From: Methanofastidiosum sp.
Lineage (GTDB): Archaea; Methanobacteriota_B; Thermococci; Methanofastidiosales; Methanofastidiosaceae
NCBI GenBank assembly: GCA_013329085.1
Contig: DUKX01000016.1
Span: forward strand, 1-5,637
Direction of reading: 5' to 3'
DNA: 5,637 nucleotides
Shown here: in pieces, positions 1-5,567 of the stretch
How the letters are laid out: each line of letters begins with the position of its first letter
Numbering within the stretch: the first letter of the stretch is position 1
The notes under the pieces: generated by a model
What the model was told of the DNA's origin: nothing
The model's input: the letters and a program-made list of their open reading frames with translations, nothing else
Database searches by the model: none
Made by a program: the position numbers and the translations under genes

Positions 1-360
1 TAATAATAATTCCCAATATCGCCATTAATACAATAGTATGTGCGGCAACATTATCGGCTTCTTCTTTCTTATGGGAACCAATAAATCTGGATATTGCGGC
101 GCACTTCCCCCCATCCCTATACCAGAACCAACTGACATAATCATGAAAAAGAAGGGAAAGAAAAATCCAACTGCAGATAATGCGTCAGGCCCCAAAAAAG
201 AAACCCATAAAGCATCAGCAAAATTGTATAAAGTTTGAACAAACATGGCTATAATCATCGGCATAGCTAACTTTATTATTGCTCTTTTAGGATCGCCAAG
301 AAGTGTCTTTATCCCTTCGGTGTGTTTTATTTGTTTATTCTGAACAATATTTTCCGCCAT
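1..360 (-). CDS. MATE-family multidrug/cation antiporter, N-terminal part, frame-broken and cut by the window edge
   Basis: The gene starts at ATG 360-358 and runs off the left edge. Proteins of this family are 12-helix inner-membrane exporters that swap Na+ or H+ for drugs or toxic organic cations. The first 84 or so residues read as a canonical archaeal MATE N-terminus: GDPKRAIIKLAMPM at 22-35, then helix 1 with QTLYNFADALWV. Asp49 in that motif matches the helix-1 aspartate implicated in ion coupling in archaeal MATEs. Helix 2 follows and ends in GSGIGMGG. The frame then breaks. The original frame gives a non-family tail ending at base 25. Another frame, open from about base 103 to base 1, reads AAISRFIG followed by EEADNVAAHTIVLM, the expected next MATE segment. 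Deleting two bases in the GCGCC stretch (98-102) restores a protein with family-like spacing. Adding one G to the six-G run (107-112) also restores frame but makes the loop one residue longer. I take it as one gene with an indel; the C-terminal three quarters lie outside the window. Confidence 0.88.
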
Positions 361-375
361 AAAAAAGCCCTTACA

Positions 376-413
376 AATTAATAGACTTCCAAATCAAAAT
401 TCTAATTATAAAT
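376..413 (-). promoter_or_regulatory. Candidate promoter of the MATE gene
   Basis: On the minus strand, ATTTATAATT (413-404) is a plausible archaeal TATA box. It would put the transcript start near 383 and give a leader of about 22 nt. A second AT-rich match, TATTAATT (383-376), lies only about 20 bp from the ATG, which is short for a leaderless start. AAGGG just before the six Ts ahead of the ATG could be a weak ribosome binding site. The assignment is tentative because the whole 361-505 gap is AT-rich. Confidence 0.25.
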
Positions 414-469
414 CTATCTATATTTTGCAAAAATTATATTAAATAATATCATATATAATATATATTCAA

Positions 470-484
470 GAAAAGATTTTAATA
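470..484 (+). promoter_or_regulatory. TATA box with purine-rich BRE for the FMN-binding protein gene
   Basis: TTTTAATA (477-484) is preceded by the purine-rich GAAAAGA (470-476), which resembles an archaeal BRE. The TATA centre lies about 25.5 bp before the ATG at 506. Because archaeal transcription begins roughly 25 bp past the TATA centre, the mRNA would start at or next to the start codon. The absence of any G-rich ribosome binding site between 485 and 505 agrees with a leaderless transcript. Confidence 0.55.
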
Positions 485-505
485 GTTTTATTCCTAATCA
501 TAATT

Positions 506-991
506 ATGGATAAAAATGATATTGTAAAACTCCCAAAAATGGAGAAAAAAGAATATGATAATCTTATTTCAAAACAATACCTCTGCAGAGTTGTCTTTAG
601 AGGAGGCAAATATCCATATATTGCGCCGCTTTTATATATTTTTGATAGAAATCATATGTATTTTTTATCAACAAACTATGGTAAGAAAATATCATTTTTT
701 AGGGAGTATCCTTACGTTCTTGTAGAAATAGAGGAATATGAAAAAGATTTCTCAGACTTTAGTTTCATGGTCCTTTCGGGAAAACTTGTTCAGATTGATG
801 ACGAAAAAAAAGATGAAGAGATAAGAAAAGACTTTGTTAAAATGATAAAAGGAAGAAATCTATCAAAAAATATAATGATAGCTCTAGGCCATTCATCTGA
901 AGACCCTTTAGAGTCTCTTGTTAACGAAAAAAGAAGCATAGTCTGGAAACTAACTGATGTTGAAGAAATAAAAGCATTTAAGAAAAGCTAG
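506..991 (+). CDS. Pyridoxamine 5'-phosphate oxidase-like FMN-binding protein
   Basis: This 161-residue soluble, cytoplasmic protein has the split-barrel flavin-binding fold of the PNPOx-like superfamily. The recognisable stretches are LPKMEKKEYDNLI (9-21, the usual N-terminal lead-in), YLCRVVF (25-31), YPYIAPLLYIF (36-46), MYFLSTNYGKK (51-61), VLVEIEEYEKDFSDFSFMVL (71-90) and SGKLVQI (91-97). The YPYIAP and TNYGKK segments are where this subfamily usually contacts FMN. The C-terminal 60 residues are charged and helical. Family members bind FMN or related flavins and many have unknown substrates; some are annotated as nitroimidazole-resistance (NimA-like) or general flavin reductases. The true substrate cannot be read from sequence, and it is probably not the real vitamin B6 enzyme. 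The ATG start is supported by the TATA spacing. The gene stands alone, divergent from the MATE gene, and its stop is one base from the end of the convergent DUF523-DUF1722 gene. The frame is intact. Confidence 0.85.
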   Translation: MDKNDIVKLPKMEKKEYDNLISKQYLCRVVFRGGKYPYIAPLLYIFDRNHMYFLSTNYGKKISFFREYPYVLVEIEEYEKDFSDFSFMVLSGKLVQIDDEKKDEEIRKDFVKMIKGRNLSKNIMIALGHSSEDPLESLVNEKRSIVWKLTDVEEIKAFKKS

Positions 992-992
992 T

Positions 993-1972
993 TTATTCCC
1001 AATAGTCCCTTACTTCACATGAGTTAATATCCTCAACGGATAGCAATTCATCTGGATAAGGCTCAAAGAAACTCTGATTTTCTAGATATTTTTCATCAAA
1101 TCTCAAAACCCAGGATTTTAGGATACTAGTTGGTACGCTTAGAGACACCTTACCATTTCTATATTTATCTATTGTCTCGAAAAAGAATTCCTTTTCCTTT
1201 TTATTTAGATTTTTAGAAATGTACCCAAATCCATGCAACAGTATATTTATATTAGGGGGCATTTTGGAGGCTTATCAAAAAGAGTGTAAAGATGAGATTC
1301 ATAATTTTGAAAAATTTTCTCCATAGGGTATTTATCCATATTGGCAACAATTCTTCCCAGTTCTTTTGTTTCTTTTTGACTGTATGCGCCAAACAACAAT
1401 TTATTGTATGACTGATATTCAACTAAATCTTTCTTTGACATTGTTTTTTTGACTTCTCTGAATCTCCTTAATGAATATATCTTTGTTAAAAAATGCTGCT
1501 TTATTCTAGAATTGAGTAATCTGCCCTCATCTTCTATAGCAAGGTTGGGATATTTTTCTAACACGGCTTTACCAAAAAAACCGGGCCCCTTAGGATCTTT
1601 GGGAGGTATTCCGCCCCCTGCGTGAACTTTAACGTCTTTAATACCGCAGGAAGGAGATTTTGATTTTAAAATAAATCCATCAAGATCAGATAATTTATCT
1701 AAAAAAGAATTAGAAAAATCTACCATATCTTTTGTAACATCCTTTTCAGTTTTTGGTTGTATCAATCTTAGATTTCCACCTAAAGAAATAACTCTTATGG
1801 GATCTCTAGGCACACCAAGTCCTATTTCAAATTCAGGACATACAGGGATAAATTCCAAAAAAGATTTTAATTTTTCTACAAAATCACTTGATATCATTTG
1901 CCCGTTGTATCTACAAGTGTCAAACTCTATACATTTGCTGATAACAATTCTTGGTTTTAAAAAATCCTTCAA
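993..1972 (-). CDS. DUF523-DUF1722 fusion protein (TudS-like [4Fe-4S] domain plus YbgA-like domain), single frameshift
   Basis: Two overlapping reading frames (1972-1247 and 1262-993) are halves of one gene of about 326 residues, the normal size for this fusion. Residues 1-155 form a DUF523 domain: SKCIEFDTCRYNGQ (12-25), CPEFEIGLGVPRDP (45-58), KSKSPSCGIKDV (103-114) and GPGFFGKAVLEKYPN (129-143). Cys14, Cys45 and Cys109 fit the three ligands of the [4Fe-4S] cluster in TudS, a DUF523 thiouracil desulfurase; Cys20 is an extra. From about residue 156 a helical DUF1722 domain begins (IKQHFLTKIYSLRRF, then YNKLLFGAYSQKE and LGRIVANMDKYPME). It continues in the second frame with NINILLHGFGYISKNL and ends in YPDELL. 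One missing base in AAAA (1262-1265) or in the five-C run (1255-1259) explains the break. The start is TTG at 1972, supported by an upstream GGTGA and the family N-terminus. It is the last gene of the photolyase operon. The reaction and substrate of this fusion are not known to me; tRNA or nucleobase sulfur chemistry is an inference from TudS. Confidence 0.85.
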
Positions 1973-1974
1973 GA

Positions 1975-2453
1975 TTATTCACCCAATCTTTCTGCAATTT
2001 GAATCATTTCTATTATATCTTTTTCAGATGCAAATCCCATTCCTCTAAATCTTATTAAACCTTCTCTATCTAAAAGAAAAACATGGCCATTATTTAGATT
2101 ATCAATTAAAAGATAGGAAGTATAGTCTCTATAGTTGCCATAATGTGTCAAGACATTCGGATGTTTTTCAGTAGTTATTCCTGCCCTCATTCCCCCATCT
2201 ATCGAACCACGGAAAAACTTCCAGATGCCCCCTAACATCGGTATTTCGTAATAAGAGTGCTTCTCTTTGTTAGAGAATCTATTCTCAAATAGAATAGCCC
2301 AAGAATCGATCATTTCTTGAGCCTGACGAACAAAGCAATTGCAATTAGAGTGACTTTTCCTATTGCCATATCTGGAAGCTTGACTTCAGTTTTAGCAAGA
2401 GAATAAGCAGTTATTTTTGGGAACATTTTTCCTATTACTTCTTGATTTTCCAT
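1975..2453 (-). CDS. ATP10-like thioredoxin-fold protein without cysteines, single frameshift
   Basis: The visible long frame starts at ATG 2313 (112 aa) but lacks the N-terminal third of the fold. The missing part lies directly upstream in another frame, starting at ATG 2453-2451: GKMFPKITAYSL, KTEVKLPDMAIGKVTLIAIA. Adding one T to the three-T run in GCTTTG (2332-2334) joins the frames as AFVRQAQEMIDSWAILFE and gives a 159-residue protein. The pattern (G-x-x-x-P, lPd..GKVTLI, DSW, then GSIDGGMRAGI, YLLID, VFLLDREGLIRFRGMG) resembles the ATP10 / thioredoxin-like family, whose mitochondrial member helps assemble ATP synthase. The reconstructed protein contains no cysteine, so it cannot be a classical peroxiredoxin or thiol oxidoreductase; a binding or chaperone role is more likely. 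There is no signal peptide or membrane segment. It begins 2 nt after the photolyase stop and ends 2 nt before the next start, so it is cotranscribed with both. The family call rests on remembered patterns and is moderate; the frameshift call is firmer. Confidence 0.7.
1979..1983 (-). promoter_or_regulatory. Ribosome binding site deciding the TTG start of the DUF523-DUF1722 gene
   Basis: GGTGA lies 6 nt before the TTG at 1972-1970 and matches the core of the archaeal Shine-Dalgarno sequence (GAGGTGATC). It overlaps the last codons of the ATP10-like gene, whose stop codon is 2 nt before the TTG, so translation of the two genes is probably coupled. No ATG in this frame fits the family N-terminus. 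Confidence 0.65.
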
Positions 2454-2455
2454 AG

Positions 2456-3811
2456 CTAAGTATTGGTACTATAGTCATTTATCTTTTTCGCATAGGCATC
2501 TGGATCGAATTTTCTCTTTAATCCTTTATCGTTCATATATCGGATATTCCCAAAGATTTTTCTCTCTGCCCATGGCCTATCATGCTTTCCAAAACACCAG
2601 GCTACCCCGGTATACCCATTTGCATCACGTCCATCTAACTCATATTTATCATTCAAATAAATTAAGATTTCGTACGCATCTTTAGGGGATTTTGACCATT
2701 CAATAACCCTCTTCCCCCAATACATCCTCATATACCCATGCATTTTACCAGTATATACCATTTCTTTTTGAGCAGCATTCCAGTATGGATCATGGGTGTT
2801 TGCATTTTCCAATTCTTTAAGAGAATAGATATATTCACGAGGGTCTTTTTCATGAAATTCTAATGTTCTTTTACACCAATCGGGCACCCCATCATATGAA
2901 TCATAGTTAGGATTATAATATACATAGTTCATAGAAAGTTCTCGTCTTACGATTAATTCTTCCAAATATGACTCCTTTCCTGGGCTTTCAGACTGTAAAA
3001 TTTTCAATGTAATGTGAAGAGGAGATATTTGACCAAAATGTAGATATGGGCTCATATTTGATAAATAATCAAGATTTGGATTATTTCTTAAATCATCATA
3101 TCTATCAAGTTTTTTCTTTATGAACATATCAAGATGACTCTTGGCCTCAGAAGTTCCACCAAAAAGACTAGGTGCCTTTCCAACACTATTATCTATCTTT
3201 AAAGATTTTAGTAATTCCTCAGGGTCGTCTATATCTAAAGAGCCAAAGTCCATTGATAAAGAACTTTTAATTGATTCAATCGAATCTACATGGACAGTAT
3301 ATTGGTCTAGTAATTTTTTTATTTTTGGCCTAATAGTTGCTGCAGCATATTCTTCTTTTGTTGAAATTTCTTCTACGGGGATAACTGTGTTAGTTTCAAT
3401 CTCAATTAGAGGGCAACCAATATTATTTGCAACATAATTTCTCCAATGACGTTCAATTCTTTGATATCCCTTGTCTACAATCACAAGCGATGCATCATTT
3501 GACATCTCTGTTGCTCCGATTTCTGGGGAAATATTCTGAATAACAAATTTAATTCCTATATCATTCAAAGATTTTCCAATTTCATATAATCCTTCGAGCA
3601 TAAAAGAAAAGTTTCGGGTATTTGCATTTGGGAATTTTTCTGTTAATCCAAAAAATACGACAATTGGCTTCTTCAGAGAGTTAGCTTTTATAATCGAATA
3701 TTCTAGAGCATGATTGTACTCCGTTCTTTGAGAAGCCTGCATCCAGTATAAAACGTAATCTCCGTTTTTTTCTTTTTTAGTATTTAAGAATTTTATTCTC
3801 TCATCCTGCAT
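2456..3811 (-). CDS. phr: Class II CPD photolyase (deoxyribodipyrimidine photo-lyase)
   Basis: This is a 451-residue flavoenzyme that uses FAD and blue/near-UV light to split cyclobutane pyrimidine dimers in DNA. The N-terminal Rossmann-like antenna domain (about 18-150) opens with the class II hallmark YVLYWMQASQRTEYNHALEY. The C-terminal helical FAD domain holds SNMSPYLHFGQISP (251-264), VRRELSMNYVYYN (288-300), THDPYWNAAQKEMVYTG (339-355), KMHGYMRMYWGKRVIEW (356-372) and LNDKYELDGRDANGYTGVAW (386-405), followed by CFGKHDRPW (406-414). These are the FAD, DNA and electron-transfer tryptophan regions of class II enzymes such as that of Methanosarcina, and none looks damaged. Length is normal. 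I start at ATG 3811 rather than the TTG one codon earlier, because AGGTG sits 8 nt before the ATG. It is the first gene of a tight operon with the ATP10-like and DUF523-DUF1722 genes. A photolyase beside a DUF1722 gene also occurs in E. coli (ybgA-phr), though with a class I enzyme. Confidence 0.97.
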   Translation of the reverse strand: MQDERIKFLNTKKEKNGDYVLYWMQASQRTEYNHALEYSIIKANSLKKPIVVFFGLTEKFPNANTRNFSFMLEGLYEIGKSLNDIGIKFVIQNISPEIGATEMSNDASLVIVDKGYQRIERHWRNYVANNIGCPLIEIETNTVIPVEEISTKEEYAAATIRPKIKKLLDQYTVHVDSIESIKSSLSMDFGSLDIDDPEELLKSLKIDNSVGKAPSLFGGTSEAKSHLDMFIKKKLDRYDDLRNNPNLDYLSNMSPYLHFGQISPLHITLKILQSESPGKESYLEELIVRRELSMNYVYYNPNYDSYDGVPDWCKRTLEFHEKDPREYIYSLKELENANTHDPYWNAAQKEMVYTGKMHGYMRMYWGKRVIEWSKSPKDAYEILIYLNDKYELDGRDANGYTGVAWCFGKHDRPWAERKIFGNIRYMNDKGLKRKFDPDAYAKKINDYSTNT

Positions 3812-3819
3812 CAATTCTA

Positions 3820-3824
3820 CACCT
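3820..3824 (-). promoter_or_regulatory. Ribosome binding site of the photolyase gene
   Basis: AGGTG is separated by 8 nt from the ATG at 3811-3809 and by only 5 nt from the in-frame TTG at 3814. The spacing favours the ATG. A ribosome binding site here means this mRNA has a short leader, unlike the apparently leaderless neighbours. Confidence 0.55.
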
Positions 3825-3846
3825 GAAGATTAATTTGATTTTCAAG

Positions 3847-3861
3847 TATAGATAATTTTCG
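3847..3861 (-). promoter_or_regulatory. Candidate promoter of the photolyase operon
   Basis: On the minus strand, TTATCTATA (3855-3847) follows an A-rich CGAAAA (3860-3856 and flanking), which could act as BRE plus TATA. Transcription would start near 3826, just upstream of the ribosome binding site, giving a leader of about 15 nt. The 74-bp gap to the DUF4013 gene also holds that gene's terminator, so separate transcription of the operon is likely. The box is a weak match. Confidence 0.35.
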
Positions 3862-3885
3862 GTTAAAAAAAAAGATAATAAAAAA
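3862..3885 (-). terminator. T-rich terminator after the DUF4013 gene
   Basis: Immediately after the TAA stop (3888-3886), the minus-strand transcript runs through five Ts (3885-3881), then ATTATC, then nine Ts (3873-3865). Archaeal RNA polymerase terminates at such U-tracts without needing a hairpin. Its position between two same-strand genes would separate the DUF4013 gene from the photolyase operon. Confidence 0.55.
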
Positions 3886-4569
3886 TTAGTTCTTTTTATC
3901 TATTTCCATCATGACTCCAGCGTATAAAGAGAATCCTATAATTCCCGTTATGAAAGATGCTATTGCAGTTCCAACGAAAGGTACATTTGATAATATTCCA
4001 ACTAAACCTAAATGTAATACCAAGACTAAGAGCCATGCAATGATATAGTCTCCGGTAAAGATATATTTGGATATTTCTTTGAAGTTGAAAGCTTCGGAGA
4101 ATTTATCTGTTTTAATGTATTTTAGAACAGCAACGGGTGCCACATATGTAGCTATCAATATCAGGATAACTACAATTATTATCAACGGCAATGCCGCTAG
4201 TAAATATGGCACGAACATTGGAATAAACTCTTCGGGATTCATCGATTCAACTCTTTGGGCCCCCATGGATATAAGTTGGCCAAACAAAGGTCCAAACGCT
4301 ACAAAGAAAGCAATAATGCCAACAATCAAAGCCGGGATACCATAAATCAATGAAACTATAAAGGCGATAAGTCCTTTAACAAAGAATCCGCCCAAATCGT
4401 CCCATTCTTCCATCTTGTCAGTCTGTTCTCCCCTCTTTATATCTGAACTCTCAAGTATGTATCCATACGAGATTAAGTTCACAATGGGGATTATATTAAT
4501 AACTATCCCAATAAGGAGTTTTCTGAAGTCAGAAAATGGTTTTCTGAATGATAAGTTATAGTCTACCAT
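3886..4569 (-). CDS. DUF4013-family integral membrane protein
   Basis: A 227-residue, very hydrophobic protein of unknown function, common in methanogens and other euryarchaea. The N-terminus is family-typical: YNLSFRKPFSDFRKLLIG, a first membrane segment with an IIPIVNLISYGY core (about 17-38), then a hydrophilic loop containing EEWDDLGGFFVKGL (54-67), the most recognisable DUF4013 element. Further membrane segments lie at about 66-105 (two closely packed), 118-147, 172-192 and 195-222, suggesting about six helices. The segment FKEISKYIFTGDYIIAWL (163-180) precedes helix five and is also typical. The protein ends in the charged EIDKKN. The start is ATG 4569, with a TATA box 25-26 bp upstream and no ribosome binding site. 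It is divergent from a membrane-anchored regulator gene with only 85 bp between the starts, so the two could share control. Its biochemical role is unknown. Confidence 0.88.
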   Translation of the reverse strand: MVDYNLSFRKPFSDFRKLLIGIVINIIPIVNLISYGYILESSDIKRGEQTDKMEEWDDLGGFFVKGLIAFIVSLIYGIPALIVGIIAFFVAFGPLFGQLISMGAQRVESMNPEEFIPMFVPYLLAALPLIIIVVILILIATYVAPVAVLKYIKTDKFSEAFNFKEISKYIFTGDYIIAWLLVLVLHLGLVGILSNVPFVGTAIASFITGIIGFSLYAGVMMEIDKKN

Positions 4570-4590
4570 CAGACGAAGGATAAAAAATTC

Positions 4591-4608
4591 ATTTATATGT
4601 TTTTTGAA
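4591..4608 (-). promoter_or_regulatory. TATA box and BRE of the DUF4013 gene
   Basis: On the minus strand, ATATAAAT (4598-4591) is preceded by CAAAAAAC-type A-rich sequence (to about 4608), a good BRE-TATA pair. The TATA centre lies 25.5 bp before the A of the ATG at 4569, as expected for a leaderless message, and the bases before the ATG contain no ribosome binding site. Confidence 0.6.
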
Positions 4609-4624
4609 TCATTTTCATAGTAAG

Positions 4625-4632
4625 TTTAATAA
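4625..4632 (+). promoter_or_regulatory. TATA box of the membrane-anchored regulator gene
   Basis: TTTAATAA is centred about 26.5 bp before the ATG at 4655, the same spacing seen at 477-484 and 4591-4598. The bases from 4633 to 4654 carry no ribosome binding site. This supports a leaderless start at 4655 and argues against the TTG at 4604, which lies upstream of the box. Confidence 0.5.
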
Positions 4633-4654
4633 GATTCAATTAAAAGTTAATAAT

Positions 4655-5554
4655 ATGAAAAATAAAGCCATGGCAATATTTGCAATTTTCGCAATTTTAT
4701 TTTTTTCTTCTGTATCGGGTGTGGTTTGTGAAGAGACTAATAGCATCTACATAAAAGTTTACGAAGATGGGAGTGCATTGTGGAATCTGGAAACAAGATT
4801 TGAACTAAAAACCCAAGCAGATATTGACTTCTTTAATGAATACATGGCTGCGTTAGAAGAGGATAAGGATTTTATTATTCAGAAAAAGAAAGATTCACTT
4901 CAAAACATAATAAACAGGGTAGCTTATTCTTCAGGAAGAGAAATGACTATTGAGAATATTTCTTTGAACTATCAGATTATTGATTCAATTAATAAAAAAT
5001 ATGGTGTTGTAAATATCAAATTCTTGTGGAAGGGTTTTGGCCTTAAAGACAAAGACATAATCCAGATAGGCGACTCATTTAGTGAAGGCAGTCATTTGAA
5101 GGAAGGGGAAGTTCTTGTAATTGAGTACCCTAAAGATTATTCCATTGGTAGTATTAACCCAGAACCAAACGAAAAAAGAGAAAATTCGGCATTCTGGTAC
5201 GGTCCAAAAATCTTATTAGATAATGAACCAAAAATTGTTTTGGAAAAGAAATCATTACTAAGTTCTTTGAACCTCTTTCTATTTGGATCTATCGGTATTT
5301 TGGTAATTGCTATAGTCCTGATATTTTATTTTAACATGAACAAAAAAAAGAAAAATACGCCCATATTATTATCTGACCAAGAAAAAGTCATTAATATTCT
5401 AAGGTCATCTGGAGGAAAATCCTTTCAAAATGATATTGTTTCGCAATCCGGCATGTCAAAATCAAAAATCAGCCAAATTATTTCTGAGATGGAAAAACAT
5501 GAATTAATAGCTAAGCAGAAATATGGAAAAAACAATCTAATAATCCTAAAATAG
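4655..5554 (+). CDS. Membrane-anchored winged-helix regulator with extracellular sensor domain (COG2512-like)
   Basis: A 299-residue type I membrane protein. Residues 1-25 are a signal peptide: MKNK, then a hydrophobic core AMAIFAIFAILFFSSV, ending near SGVVCEE. Residues 28-200 form an outward-facing, mostly beta domain with IYIKVYEDGSALWNLETRF, FLWKGFGLKDKDIIQIGDSF (123-142) and LKEGEVLVIEYPKDYSI (148-164), a pattern seen in archaeal proteins of this architecture. A single membrane helix spans about 204-227 and is followed by the basic MNKKKK (228-233), which places the C-terminus inside. Residues 237-299 are a winged helix-turn-helix: DQEKVINILRSSGG, FQNDIVSQSGMSKSKISQII (257-276, with the recognition helix around SKSKISQI), and a wing near KQKYGKNNLIIL. 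It probably senses something at the cell surface and controls transcription directly; ligand and targets are unknown. I start at ATG 4655 because it gives a proper signal peptide and matches the TATA box. A TTG at 4604 would add 17 residues before the signal peptide. The gene is divergent from the DUF4013 gene. Confidence 0.87.
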   Translation: MKNKAMAIFAIFAILFFSSVSGVVCEETNSIYIKVYEDGSALWNLETRFELKTQADIDFFNEYMAALEEDKDFIIQKKKDSLQNIINRVAYSSGREMTIENISLNYQIIDSINKKYGVVNIKFLWKGFGLKDKDIIQIGDSFSEGSHLKEGEVLVIEYPKDYSIGSINPEPNEKRENSAFWYGPKILLDNEPKIVLEKKSLLSSLNLFLFGSIGILVIAIVLIFYFNMNKKKKNTPILLSDQEKVINILRSSGGKSFQNDIVSQSGMSKSKISQIISEMEKHELIAKQKYGKNNLIILK

Positions 5555-5555
5555 T

Positions 5556-5567
5556 AATTTTTTATTT
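5556..5567 (+). terminator. T-rich terminator after the regulator gene
   Basis: AATTTTTTATTT follows the TAG stop (5552-5554) within a few bases. The six-T run plus three Ts fits a hairpin-independent archaeal U-tract terminator. The remaining bases to 5637 are AT-rich and contain no gene I can recognise. Confidence 0.45.

Noticed and set aside
38..238. 66-residue plus-strand open frame opposite the MATE gene
   Set aside because: It is the antisense shadow of the MATE N-terminus, has low-complexity composition and no promoter or ribosome binding site of its own.
431..466. Nearly pure A/T tract with partial palindromes in the 361-505 gap
   Set aside because: Considered as an operator or origin-like repeat, but it has no clear repeated unit and such tracts are expected in an AT-rich intergenic promoter region.
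1797..2048. 83-residue plus-strand open frame opposite the DUF523 domain
   Set aside because: It spans antisense to two strongly supported genes and resembles no family.
3141..3437. 98-residue plus-strand open frame inside the photolyase gene
   Set aside because: Antisense to an intact, conserved photolyase; no independent support.
4067..4345. 92-residue plus-strand open frame inside the DUF4013 gene
   Set aside because: Antisense to a hydrophobic membrane protein gene, where long antisense frames are common; no family pattern.
4604..4654. TTG start extending the regulator by 17 residues
   Set aside because: It would place a hydrophilic stretch before the signal peptide and would put the start upstream of the TATA box at 4625-4632.
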